Assembly: GCA_001970955.1 (NCBI GenBank)
Contig: MPUH01000051.1
Location: forward strand, 62,001-126,000
Source: Stentor coeruleus
Taxonomy: Eukaryota > Ciliophora > Heterotrichea > Heterotrichida > Stentoridae
DNA length: 64,000 nt
Direction: 5' to 3'
Positions 55,153-64,000 of this stretch are shown here, in pieces. The position numbers and the translations under genes were made by a program. The number at the start of each line of letters is the position of its first letter. Within the stretch, counting starts at the first letter, position 1. Under the pieces are notes generated by a model. The model saw nothing but the letters and a program-made list of their open reading frames with translations, did not search any database and was not told the origin of the DNA.

Positions 55153-56007
55153 ATGGAACTTAGAGAACTTTTAAAGTATTGGACAGAGAAATATAATGAT
55201 GAATTAGCAAAGAAAAGCATAAGAACTCATTTTGGAAGAATGAGATCATTAGAAAAAATATCCCCAAGAATTGATACTTTGATAAGAATCCTTTCGCAAG
55301 ATAATCATCATCCTGAGTCAATTTTGCAACAATTGTTGGAGTTTTATAATTATTTTTTATGTCAACAAATTGAAGAAATTCATGATATTTGTTTGTCTTC
55401 TAATTATGATTATTGTGGATTTATAAGTGAGAGTAGTAGGAATGAAATTGAAGAAATAGGGGATAATGAAGTTATTGGTGTTACTGTTAAACATCATAAT
55501 ATGAAAGAGAATGATTATCGGAAAGAGTTAAGATGTGAAGAGGAGATGAGTTTTGGAAATAAAGGGTGTGATTATTATATGGAAAATGTTTTTATGGAAT
55601 TAAAAAATCTTAAAGGTCTTGTTTATGTTAAAACTAGTCCACAGTTGCTGGTTGATGGGGTTTGTGTGAAGGTTAAAGAAGGGCTTAGGCTAATTATAAA
55701 CTCAAGTTTTTATACTTTTAACTTTGCAGATAATGGGGTTAGGATTGCATATTGTAATAGCCCAGAAGATGATCCTGTATTTTATACTATTAATGAAGCT
55801 TCTATTATAGGCGCTTTGTTTAATATTCCAGAAAACAGCATACATATTTTAAAGTTAAACCAAAATTGGGTTATTAAATCAAGAGATCATACAAAATTTT
55901 GGATTGATACAGCTTCGCTAAGAGAGGAATATCAGCTAGTTGTCTCAGGTTCAAAAATTAAATATCAACAAAATGAATATTTAGTTATATATGAATGGTT
56001 AAATTAA
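55153..56007 (+). CDS. FHA-like protein, 284 aa, or 3' part of the RAD17-like gene
   Basis: The frame starts with ATG one base after the TAA that ends the RAD17-like frame, in another phase. Residues 1-85 are helical (THFGRMRSLEKISPRID...), 90-150 acidic, and about 170-284 look like a divergent FHA fold: LRLIINSSFYTFNF, then IIGALFNIPENSIHILKL and KYQQNEYLVIYEWLN. A one-base spacer leaves no room for a promoter, so a frameshift (a run of five A at 55142-55146, or an assembly slip) joining it to RAD17 is plausible. The stretch RTHFGRM faintly resembles the RAD17 C-terminal motif KRHFGRLK. No intron of 15 or 16 nt can make the join. Either reading leaves the function open. Confidence 0.55.
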   Translation: MELRELLKYWTEKYNDELAKKSIRTHFGRMRSLEKISPRIDTLIRILSQDNHHPESILQQLLEFYNYFLCQQIEEIHDICLSSNYDYCGFISESSRNEIEEIGDNEVIGVTVKHHNMKENDYRKELRCEEEMSFGNKGCDYYMENVFMELKNLKGLVYVKTSPQLLVDGVCVKVKEGLRLIINSSFYTFNFADNGVRIAYCNSPEDDPVFYTINEASIIGALFNIPENSIHILKLNQNWVIKSRDHTKFWIDTASLREEYQLVVSGSKIKYQQNEYLVIYEWLN

Positions 56008-56384
56008 GAGTTTATTTGAAAGAGCTTTAATTAAACTCATATTAAGATTGATTATATATTGAAATCAACATAAATTAGTCTTTGGATAATTATGCTGAAA
56101 TATTTATGATTGATAATTTAAATATTTTCGACTTCAACAAATCAGTCTATCTAATTTTTGGTAAAATGAGCTTTAGTGAGAAAAAAACTATAATAAAGCT
56201 TTTGCTTTAAAAGCATTAGCATAGCATTATATTCAATAAAGCACTATTATTGTCCAAATATTATAATTTCAATGCAGATAAACAAAATTATTATGCTTTT
56301 CTACCTGATATGAGAATTTTTTTATCCATTATTTATAAGTATGTATATAATCTCAGCTATCATCAATTTGTCCTGACCAAAATT
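56008..56384. other. intergenic, AT-rich
   Basis: No gene seen and no strand skew. Confidence 0.5.
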
Positions 56385-57290
56385 TTCCAACTACCACTCG
56401 TGTATGAGTTGGATGCATTTTAATTCAGATTCTTTATGTACAGTTTTTATAATAATCAATGCTTTTGCTTTTTTAATTCTGATTGATTTCTTAGACGGTA
56501 AGCTTGTATCAACAGGTTTATCTCTTATATTAGTCTTAGCTATGGATTTGGTATGGACTATGTTTCAATTCTCACAAGTGCTGAACGAATGCTTCAATTA
56601 GCAAAAGCATATACAGAAAACTACTCAGGTCCTTGTTTAGCTTTTAAAATCCGTCGTGGGAAGATCAAATATAAGAAAGTTCTAGTCCATTATGAGGAGT
56701 TTATAGCATTAAATAAAATGGCTTTTACTATAGAAGGTGTAGATAAAGTGGGTATAATAGGAAGAACAGGGGCAGGAAATTCTTTAATAATTCAAGCTTT
56801 ATTTAGGATGACTGAGTTGGATGGTGGGAAGATTTATATAGATGGAGTAGATATTTTAACTGTACCTTTATCTGTATTAAGAAAAGCTTTAGATATGATA
56901 CTGGAGAAAAACAGCTTTTTTGAAGAGGTCTCAGATACTTGTTATGGATGAAGCTACGGCTAATGTAGATTATGAGACTGATTTATATATACAAAATCTA
57001 TTAAAACTCATTTTTCATTGTGCATGGTTATTACTATTACTCATAGATTAAATACAGTTATTAGATCTAATGTGGTTATGGTTATTGATACTGGGTACTG
57101 TGTTGAAATTGGGTCTTCAGAACATTTACTTAAAGATAGTAAGAGCAAATTTTTTGCTATGGCTGAAAATAGTGGGGAACAAGCGTTAATGACTTTGCAG
57201 AAAGCAGTGATTACATAGGAAATCTACATGAGAAAAATAGTTAATTCTTAATTCAGATTTTCAATAATTTTGTAAGTATTTTTATACTAT
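56385..57290 (+). pseudogene. decayed partial copy of the ABCC transporter at 13668-17324
   Basis: The sequence matches the last third of the minus-strand ABC gene, in inverted orientation about 40 kb away: MSWMHFNSDSLCTVFIII against MRWMHFNSDSVCAVFIII, then most of NBD2, then the stop and about 40 bp of 3' flank (AGTTAATTCTTAATTCAG). Damage is clear: Walker A is GRTGAGNSL (Lys to Asn), the frame shifts after FQFSQV, and the middle of NBD2 between LRKALDMI and the GEKQL-equivalent is deleted. It is closer to that gene than to the intact ABC gene next door at 58513. A truncated duplication that has decayed; the start is abrupt near 56385. Confidence 0.92.
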
Positions 57291-58512
57291 TGTGTTGGAA
57301 GGGTTACTTTATAGGATATTATTTTTGTGGGAAGGAAATTTTACTTTTATTTCGGAAAATAAATTGGTTTTTGGTGAGAAATTAAAATTATGTATTATAG
57401 GATTGATTGCTATCTTATATTAAATCATGCTATATTTTCACAATTAGGAGATAAGATAATAATTATTGATTATTTTAATTATAATTCTAACCCCAAAGCC
57501 AAAATTTTCAAAATCTATTTATTTTTTATCATCTATTTTTAAATATAAACTATTTAGATCAACCCTTTACATAAAAACCGCATTTTTAACTAAAAAAAAT
57601 GATTCACTATTAAAATTTGACTCAAATATAAAAGCTACAATCAACCATATATATAGCATAGGAAACCTCCTTTGCGTACAATTAAACAATTCTGAACCTC
57701 TACAATAGAGTATACATTAAGAATGTCAGAGTATTAAGAAAAGAGTACTTCATTAAAGCATTCAGAACCTAAAATAAATTAGTCTAATGCTAAAATAAAT
57801 AAATTTTACACCTTTCTAAATAGAGGAAGCAAAAAAACCATAAGACTTCTACATAACACCGAGTATATATAATTCTAATAATTTTCTCAATGGAAAAATT
57901 ATTGAAAATTTACACGTCAAAAACTTTTCAAGGTTGGACATTCATGGAATCAACAACTGGAGAAGAGCGCCAACCTAACTATTTTCTGCTTTAATTTCTT
58001 CTAAGGTAAATTTTAGTATGAATTATTTAAGAAATTTTTCAAGGAAGTAATCTAAGTGAGTTAGAAAGCTCAAAAATTTAAAAATTGTCTAGGTTTTTTA
58101 AAGATTGTCTCATAATATTCTGACTTAGAGTTCTGTATTTTAGGACATCAATTTATGTATAAGAATAATAATAAGAGCTTAAAATTTCTAATTTTTGATT
58201 GTAAAATTCAAATTTCAGTGTTAATGAATGCTATTATAATCAATATTTAAAGACTTAGAGGATAACTAAGCATATATCATCTCAGCTATTAATAGTTTAT
58301 TTGTATTCATTTTCTTATCAAAATTACTCTAATAAAATAAGATTAGCTGAGTATATGCTTAAAACAAATCAAAAAAGTGAATGCTTTTTTAGCAGTTTTC
58401 CAACAAAATATTTAGTTGTTTGTAAGGCTTTGCAAGCATTTAATTTCTGAATGATAATATTTTCATGTGAGAATCCTAATACAAAAAATATCCGTTTGTT
58501 GTAAAAAATAAA
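57291..58512. other. large AT-rich intergenic region
   Basis: About 1.2 kb with no credible gene. An 80-codon frame at 57466-57708 is Ile/Lys/Asn-rich and probably chance. No skew sawtooth. Confidence 0.5.
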
Positions 58513-61500
58513 ATGGTATTCTTTCCTTACGATGAATCTTGGTATTCTACTGAGTTAATGTTATTATGGGCATTTAGTTCTATAAAGTACTATCGTAAAA
58601 ACCCTCCAAATTTAGAGAATTTATTTGATATCCCTAAATCTTTGAATCTCCAATCGCCTATGCAAATTCTTGAAAATTTCTGGAATGAGGAAAAGCAAAA
58701 AGAGTCACCAAGTTTTTTTAAAGCCTTTTTCAAAACAATCAGAAAAGAATTTTTTTTGTGTACCACCTTGCTCTTAGTTGTCTATATGCTTTATCTAGTC
58801 CAAATAATTGCAATTTATTTTATAGCAGATTACTTATCAGATGACACTTCAAGCATATGGTATGGAGTAATATTAGCATGCATATTTATTATAGCTTCGG
58901 TGTTTGAAGCATTTTTTAAGATCAACATGCATTTTAAGTCTTCATTGCTCTTAAGTAAAACAAAATCGCTGATTGCCCTTATAATCAGTAAAAAATCATT
59001 AAAACTAAGTAATATTGCCTTATCTGATTCAAATGACAAAGGGAAAATTATAAATGTAATGATTACGGATATGGAAATGCTTGAACTAATGTTTAGTACT
59101 TTGTCATTCTTATGCATTCCAATTATATTAATATGCTATATTATTGTTCTTATTTGGTTATTTGGACCTATAGGTTTGATTGGAATAGGGGTTTCTATTT
59201 TTCACCTTCCATTTATAATATGGATTTCCCAAAAAAGTTCTAATCATACACTCAATGCTAGTAAAATTGGAGATGAAAGAGTTAAATCCATTCAAAACTT
59301 AATTTATGGTATAAAAATCATAAAACTATATGGATGGGAATTACCTTTATTAAATGTCATTAAATCTCTAAGATCAAAAGAAATTGATTTTCATAGAAAG
59401 TCTAAATTATTATATTCTGGGCTTTCAAGTTTTGGCCTTTCAGGATCACTTCTTGCAATTTTTATAACTGCTTCTGTACAAGTTGCTTGTGGCTACAGTC
59501 TTGAAGCCAAAAAAATTTTCATGCTAAGTTTTTTTACTTTTATTACCCATATGCTTACAGCTTATTTAAGCATACAAGGTCTTATGCTAATATTTTCATT
59601 TCTGGATAATATGAATAGAATTAAAGATATTTTACTTTTACCTGAGTTCGAAAGTTACTTAGATCAAGAAAAAACAGATTTTGCTATTGAATTAGAAAAT
59701 TCAAGTTTTGGTTGGAAAAAAGATAAAAAATTAGAAAATGATAAAAACTATGATGAAAATACTAAACTTATTGAAGAAGATCAAGAAGTTCCTGTTGTTT
59801 TGAAAGATATTAGTATAAAAGTTAGTAAAGGAGAGTTGGTTATTGTTATTGGTCAAGTTGGTTCAGGTAAATCATCATTGTTTTTAGCTTTACTTAGTGA
59901 GTTAGTTCAATTATCAGGACATATTAAAATCTCAGGATCTATAGCCTTTTCTTCTGAAGACCCATGGATACTATCAAAAACATTTAAAGAAAATATAGTT
60001 CTCGATAAAAATTTTGATCCTGAACTTTATAGTCTAGCACTTTCATCTTGTGATCTTAATGAAGATTTAGCAATTTTAAAGAATGGAGATAGCACATTAA
60101 TAGGAGAAAATGGAATAACTTTAAGTGGTGGACAAAGAGCAAGACTTTGTCTCGCTAGATGTGTTTATTCAAATGCTGACATTATGTTTTTAGATGACCC
60201 TTTAAGTGCTGTAGATGCTGATGTAGCAAATCATTTATTTTTTGATTGTATACAAAAAGTTCTTAAAAATAAAACAATTATTTTAGCAACAAATCAAATC
60301 CACTTCCTCCAACATGCTGATAAAATTCTAATATTCGATAAAGGAAGTATATCATTTTATGGAACTTTCACAGAATTTCAGCAGTTTGAAGGGAAAAACC
60401 TTAGCAACATTTCCCCAAAACAAACAAATGAAAAAAATAAAGAGATTGAATTTTCAAGAGAAGGATTTATTGAAAAACTAGAAAATGTTCATGAGGAAGA
60501 AATCTCTGATATACAATGGATTAAAGCTTTATGGGACTATACTTATATTGGTATAAAATCTGTTAACATGTATATTCTTATAATTTTTCTAGTACTTTCT
60601 ATATGTTATGATATATCATCAATTGGTTCTTATTATTTCTTAGCTTATTGGAGTGGAGAATCAGAACAGAATCAAGGAAAATATTATTTAATATATGCTG
60701 GAATATTATTAGCATGCTATTTTTTTTCCGCTTTTAGATTTCTCCCAATATTTAACTTGTATTTGAATTCTAGTGATAAAGTTCATGAAAATTCGATAAG
60801 AGGACTAGCTCTTACACAAAGTGTGTATTTTGATACACATAATTCAGGTCAAGCAATAACGAGATTTTCAAAAGATATTGGGGTAATAGATGGACCTTTG
60901 CAGTTAAATATTGTGAATTTTATTACGTATTTTCTTTCTGTGTTATTCTTTATCATTGTAACAATTATAATCATACCAATCAATGCAGGAGCTTTTTTTA
61001 TCTCAATCATACTTTGGTGGTTTTTATTAAAGTATCTTATAAAAATCATTGTAAAACTTCGTGATATTGAACTAATATCTCGTGACCCTATTATATCATT
61101 ACTTGTCCAACTAATCAATAACCTTTCTTCTGTTCGATGTTTTAATTACCAACAGGCTTTTGAAAATGAATGTATAGAAAATGCAAACTTATTTTTCCGT
61201 GCAAGCTTAACCTTAAATGTATTCCTAAGATTTGTCCAACTTTATTTTCAAATTATAATTATTAGCTTGTTAGCCCTTAATGCTATAATTATAGTTGTAT
61301 TTAAAAGTAGTTTTTCTACTGAACTAGGTGCTTTTAGTATAGCAAGTACTGCAATGATTATGTGTTCAATATCTGCAATACCTAGAATTATTGTTGATTT
61401 GAACTGTAATGCAGCATCTGTTGAAAAACTTGCTGAACTTGCAAATCTTCATCCAGAAGGTATTTTAATTGAATCTCAAGAATTTATCATTTCACATGGG

Positions 61501-62286
61501 AAAATTGTTTTTGAAAATATCTTTATGCGATATCAACCTCAACTAAACCTTGCACTTAACGGCTTATCTTTTGTTATAAATGCTAAGGAAAAAGTTGGTA
61601 TAGTAGGAAGAACTGGGTCTGGTAAATCTTCTATTTTACAAGTACTTTTTAGACTTGTAAACCCTGAGTCTGGAAGTGTTTATATAGATGGACAAGATTA
61701 TATGAAAGCTGGACTTCATCAATTACGAAGCCAAATGTCTGTAATACCTCAAACTTTAGCTCTTTTTATAGGAAGTGTTAAATATAATCTTGATCCTCTT
61801 TGTCAACATACTGATGAAGAAATTTTATTAGTATTAAAAGAAGTTGAGCTTTTAGACTATGTGGAAGGTCATGAAAAGGGAATTGATAGTTTGGTTTTGA
61901 AAGAGATAAACTTTTCTGCAGGTCAAAAACAGCTTTTATGCCTTGCCAGAGCTGTTTTGAGAAAAAATAAAATTGTTATGATGGATGAAGCTACATCAAA
62001 TGTTGATAATGAAACAGATCGAATAGTTCAAGAGGTTATAAAAAAAAAGTTTGATCAATGTACAATGTTGATTATTGCTCATAGATTAAGAACTATTATT
62101 GATTGTGATAAGATAATTGTTATTGATAAAGGACAGTGCGGAGAAATAGGAAAACCTGTGGAGATTATTAAAAATGAGAATTCTTTGTTTAGGATGCTTG
62201 TAGAAAGTACTGGAAATGAAGAGTCTTCTTTTTTGATAAGTGAAATTATGAAAAAATCAGAAAAAATGCATGGGGATGATAATTAA
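58513..62286 (+). CDS. ABCC-type (MRP) full ABC transporter, 1257 aa
   Basis: TMD1-NBD1-TMD2-NBD2 as in short MRPs. NBD1 (about residues 395-620) has Walker A GQVGSGKSS, signature LSGGQRARLCLARCV and LDDPLSAVD with Asp at the catalytic-Glu site, typical of ABCC. NBD2 (about 1000-1225) has Walker A GRTGSGKSS, signature FSAGQKQLLCLARAVL and MDEATSNVD with Glu. Hydrophobic helices lie at about 75-370 and 680-960. It is a distant paralogue of the transporter at 13668-17324: same order, many differences in TMDs. Probably exports amphipathic anions; substrate unknown. The gene lies next to a decayed copy of the other transporter, suggesting repeated ABC turnover here. Confidence 0.95.
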   Translation: MVFFPYDESWYSTELMLLWAFSSIKYYRKNPPNLENLFDIPKSLNLQSPMQILENFWNEEKQKESPSFFKAFFKTIRKEFFLCTTLLLVVYMLYLVQIIAIYFIADYLSDDTSSIWYGVILACIFIIASVFEAFFKINMHFKSSLLLSKTKSLIALIISKKSLKLSNIALSDSNDKGKIINVMITDMEMLELMFSTLSFLCIPIILICYIIVLIWLFGPIGLIGIGVSIFHLPFIIWISQKSSNHTLNASKIGDERVKSIQNLIYGIKIIKLYGWELPLLNVIKSLRSKEIDFHRKSKLLYSGLSSFGLSGSLLAIFITASVQVACGYSLEAKKIFMLSFFTFITHMLTAYLSIQGLMLIFSFLDNMNRIKDILLLPEFESYLDQEKTDFAIELENSSFGWKKDKKLENDKNYDENTKLIEEDQEVPVVLKDISIKVSKGELVIVIGQVGSGKSSLFLALLSELVQLSGHIKISGSIAFSSEDPWILSKTFKENIVLDKNFDPELYSLALSSCDLNEDLAILKNGDSTLIGENGITLSGGQRARLCLARCVYSNADIMFLDDPLSAVDADVANHLFFDCIQKVLKNKTIILATNQIHFLQHADKILIFDKGSISFYGTFTEFQQFEGKNLSNISPKQTNEKNKEIEFSREGFIEKLENVHEEEISDIQWIKALWDYTYIGIKSVNMYILIIFLVLSICYDISSIGSYYFLAYWSGESEQNQGKYYLIYAGILLACYFFSAFRFLPIFNLYLNSSDKVHENSIRGLALTQSVYFDTHNSGQAITRFSKDIGVIDGPLQLNIVNFITYFLSVLFFIIVTIIIIPINAGAFFISIILWWFLLKYLIKIIVKLRDIELISRDPIISLLVQLINNLSSVRCFNYQQAFENECIENANLFFRASLTLNVFLRFVQLYFQIIIISLLALNAIIIVVFKSSFSTELGAFSIASTAMIMCSISAIPRIIVDLNCNAASVEKLAELANLHPEGILIESQEFIISHGKIVFENIFMRYQPQLNLALNGLSFVINAKEKVGIVGRTGSGKSSILQVLFRLVNPESGSVYIDGQDYMKAGLHQLRSQMSVIPQTLALFIGSVKYNLDPLCQHTDEEILLVLKEVELLDYVEGHEKGIDSLVLKEINFSAGQKQLLCLARAVLRKNKIVMMDEATSNVDNETDRIVQEVIKKKFDQCTMLIIAHRLRTIIDCDKIIVIDKGQCGEIGKPVEIIKNENSLFRMLVESTGNEESSFLISEIMKKSEKMHGDDN

Positions 62287-62587
62287 GGTAGAATAGATAG
62301 TAAGAATCAAATAATAAATAGTCTACTCCATACAAAGCATATATCATTCTTCTCTTTAAAGTAGATTCAATAAAATATCTATTCTCATTTCTAACTATCC
62401 TAAAATAAATTCTCTAATTTTTAAAACCAATATTCAATCACTAAAAACATTTTCTTTTAATTCTCAAGTACAAAATCTTAAAATACCTAAAATTTTCCTT
62501 TCCACTAAAAAAATTTCCTAATTTTTTTTAATATTTTATTCACTAAACCAAATCAGTAAGATTTTCACAAAATAATTATATTTTAAT
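62287..62587. other. convergent intergenic region
   Basis: No gene. The plus strand is A/T-rich and becomes C-rich toward 62580, the usual 3' side of a minus-strand gene. Confidence 0.5.
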
Positions 62588-64000
62588 CTACCCCAACATA
62601 AACAACTTAATTTTTTTCTGATTATTCCACTCATGCATATTCGCTTTCATAGTATTCAAAACATTTTTTATCTCAAAAAGTTCTCTATTATTCTTAGATC
62701 TATCAATATCTTCAATCAAACCTATAGCTTTTTGTACACTCTGCTTAAGCATAATCGTTAATGAAGAAGCTTCAGCAATACAATTAGTGCTATTTATACA
62801 AACCCCTATAGTTTTCTGTAGACATCTAACATTTTCTATATCTTTTTCATGTATATGTTTCCCTCCTTTTTTATTAAAAAGCTGTAGAACCCCAACAACT
62901 TCTCCATTTAATCCAATAAGACTAGCAAAAATTGCATTTTGTATATTCGAAGTTCTACATGAATTATCAATTTCAGTATTAAACAGTTTATGTGATTTAA
63001 CATTATCAATTTTTATAACCGTGTTTTTCTTAAAAACATCCCCTGTAATTCCAAGATCTTTAGGGAATTTTAAACTAGTATCTGAGAATTTATCTACAAA
63101 ACTTTCTGTTGGGATCATAATAAAAAGTACTTCATGTGTATAATCAAAAAAAACAACTCCTGCATATTCGAATTCAAGGAATTTAGGGATAAATGTGTAT
63201 ATGTTTTTAGAAAGTTCTTTATGGTTTTTGTTATATATTAAATTTGATACTAATGTGTTAAGTTCTAATACATGTTCTGATTCAATATGTGCTCTTTGTT
63301 TAGATTTTATAAAATTTAAAGCTAAACCTGAACATGTTGATACTAAACAAAGATAAGAATAATCAGCTGCTGTATAAAGACTAAACTCGTTTTTTATAGG
63401 GATTTTACGATGAAGGCATATATAAATGCTTGGTTCATCACTAAAAGTTATAGTTGAATATATTTCTTTTCCTGTTGTAAAACCAGCTTTTATTTGTTCT
63501 ATGTGTAAAGATGTTAATTCAATCGGGCTTAAATGTGGACCTTCAGCCAAAATAACCCGCATTTCATTCCAGTTGTGTCGAAAAAAATTCTTCACATGCT
63601 TAGCGTATAATTCTTTCATTTCTTCAGATACTAAAATCATACTAACTTTTTCTGCTTTAAAAATGCTTTTTAAGAATTCGGCTATCGAACTGAGGATATC
63701 AAGAAAATTGTTTTTTTTCTGTAACTGTGAAATGAAGTTGGTTAGGTTTGAAATTTTTTTCTGTTTGTTGTTTACTTGTGGTCTTTCTTTTGATATGTTG
63801 GTTGATTTGGATTTTTTGTCTGAAGATGAATTTCGATTTGATTTGTTTATTGTTTGGTTTTTGTATTTCATTGCTAATGCTTTGATGTATTTTTTGTCAC
63901 GTTTCATTAAGTCTAGTTCCATTGAATTTTTCTGGCTTTCGAGTCTGTAAAAATTAGCCTCTTCATCTAGGTTTTCAACTTTTTTCTGAAGATGCTCGAC
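62588..64000 (-). CDS. GAF-domain protein, partial (runs off the right edge)
   Basis: The frame is open from the stop at 62588 to the last base of the window, so the true start lies beyond 64000; the ATG at 63922 is only the first inside the window. At least 470 codons are visible. The edge part (EHLQKKVENLDEEANFYRLE) is coiled coil, the next 60 residues are basic, and the C-terminal two thirds hold GAF-type regions. The better one spans about 215-370 counted from the 63922 Met, with LGITGDVFKKNTVIKIDNV, then NIQNAIFASLIGLNGEVVGVLQLFNKKGG, the typical GAF core. An earlier, weaker GAF-like region precedes it. GAF domains bind cyclic nucleotides or other small ligands. No catalytic domain is seen in the window; it might lie upstream. 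Confidence 0.85.
   Translation of the reverse strand, partial: VEHLQKKVENLDEEANFYRLESQKNSMELDLMKRDKKYIKALAMKYKNQTINKSNRNSSSDKKSKSTNISKERPQVNNKQKKISNLTNFISQLQKKNNFLDILSSIAEFLKSIFKAEKVSMILVSEEMKELYAKHVKNFFRHNWNEMRVILAEGPHLSPIELTSLHIEQIKAGFTTGKEIYSTITFSDEPSIYICLHRKIPIKNEFSLYTAADYSYLCLVSTCSGLALNFIKSKQRAHIESEHVLELNTLVSNLIYNKNHKELSKNIYTFIPKFLEFEYAGVVFFDYTHEVLFIMIPTESFVDKFSDTSLKFPKDLGITGDVFKKNTVIKIDNVKSHKLFNTEIDNSCRTSNIQNAIFASLIGLNGEVVGVLQLFNKKGGKHIHEKDIENVRCLQKTIGVCINSTNCIAEASSLTIMLKQSVQKAIGLIEDIDRSKNNRELFEIKNVLNTMKANMHEWNNQKKIKLFMLG

Noticed and set aside
57466-57708. 80-codon frame after the ABC pseudogene
   Set aside because: Ile/Lys/Asn-rich chance frame.
1-64000. tRNA, rRNA, snRNA genes, CRISPR arrays, transposons or virus-derived elements
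   Set aside because: I saw no T-loop or box motifs of tRNAs, no rRNA, no spaced repeats, and no transposase, reverse transcriptase or capsid-like frame. A dedicated RNA search could still find small RNAs I missed.

Overview
The window looks like macronuclear DNA of a heterotrich ciliate, most likely Stentor (S. coeruleus or a close relative). It is very AT-rich and gene-dense. The standard genetic code is in use: TAA, TAG and TGA all end otherwise complete genes. Six introns can be placed with confidence and each is exactly 15 nt, GT...AG, with an invariant A at positions 4 and 10. Fifteen-base introns together with a standard code are the known hallmark of Stentor. Two single N characters, each flanked by a direct repeat, show that this is a draft assembly. 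The species name is an inference.

Layout. 0-5.9 kb: a coiled-coil protein, a newly recognised small spliced gene, a lipid-anchored C2-like protein and a PP2A B'' regulatory subunit. 5.9-17.4 kb: a GAK/auxilin-type PTEN-C2 protein sharing a 39-bp divergent promoter, a 992-aa disordered plus zinc-rich protein, a PH protein, an ArfGAP and a full-length ABCC transporter. 17.7-28.5 kb: hypothetical proteins, the ADAT3 tRNA deaminase subunit, an EF-hand coiled-coil protein, a TTP-type CCCH protein and a coiled-coil protein with a perfect 87-bp tandem duplication. 28.7-38.1 kb: WD40 protein, PP2C phosphatase, MCM7, DNAAF6/PIH1D3 and an EF-hand protein. 38.7-50.5 kb: a Myb protein whose first exon was hidden by an intron, a 1272-aa low-complexity protein, a PG-rich (STPGR) protein that is whole once two introns are removed, a coiled-coil protein, a MORN protein and a twin CX9C protein. 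51.5-64 kb: CDC5, a RAD17-like clamp loader, a FHA-like frame, a decayed copy of the first ABC transporter, a second intact ABCC transporter and a GAF protein that runs off the right edge.

Functional themes. Membrane traffic and cortex: ArfGAP, PTEN-C2, PH, C2, MORN, PP2A B'', and five proteins starting MGxxC-like for dual lipidation. Cilia: DNAAF6 and possibly the STPGR protein. Nucleus: MCM7, RAD17, CDC5, Myb. RNA: ADAT3, CCCH. There are no operons; genes are single units with very short spacers, some convergent pairs being only 13 to 29 bp apart.

The most unusual observations are these. First, a 56-bp insert flanked by the 6-bp repeat GAAAAC sits exactly in the P-loop of the RAD17-like gene and cannot be a GT-AG intron. 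Second, a sawtooth strand asymmetry runs through most genic regions: gene 5' sides are C-rich and 3' sides G-rich on the coding strand, with abrupt resets between genes and, surprisingly, inside several long coding regions. Third, the larger intergenic gaps that lack this sawtooth hold decayed coding relics.
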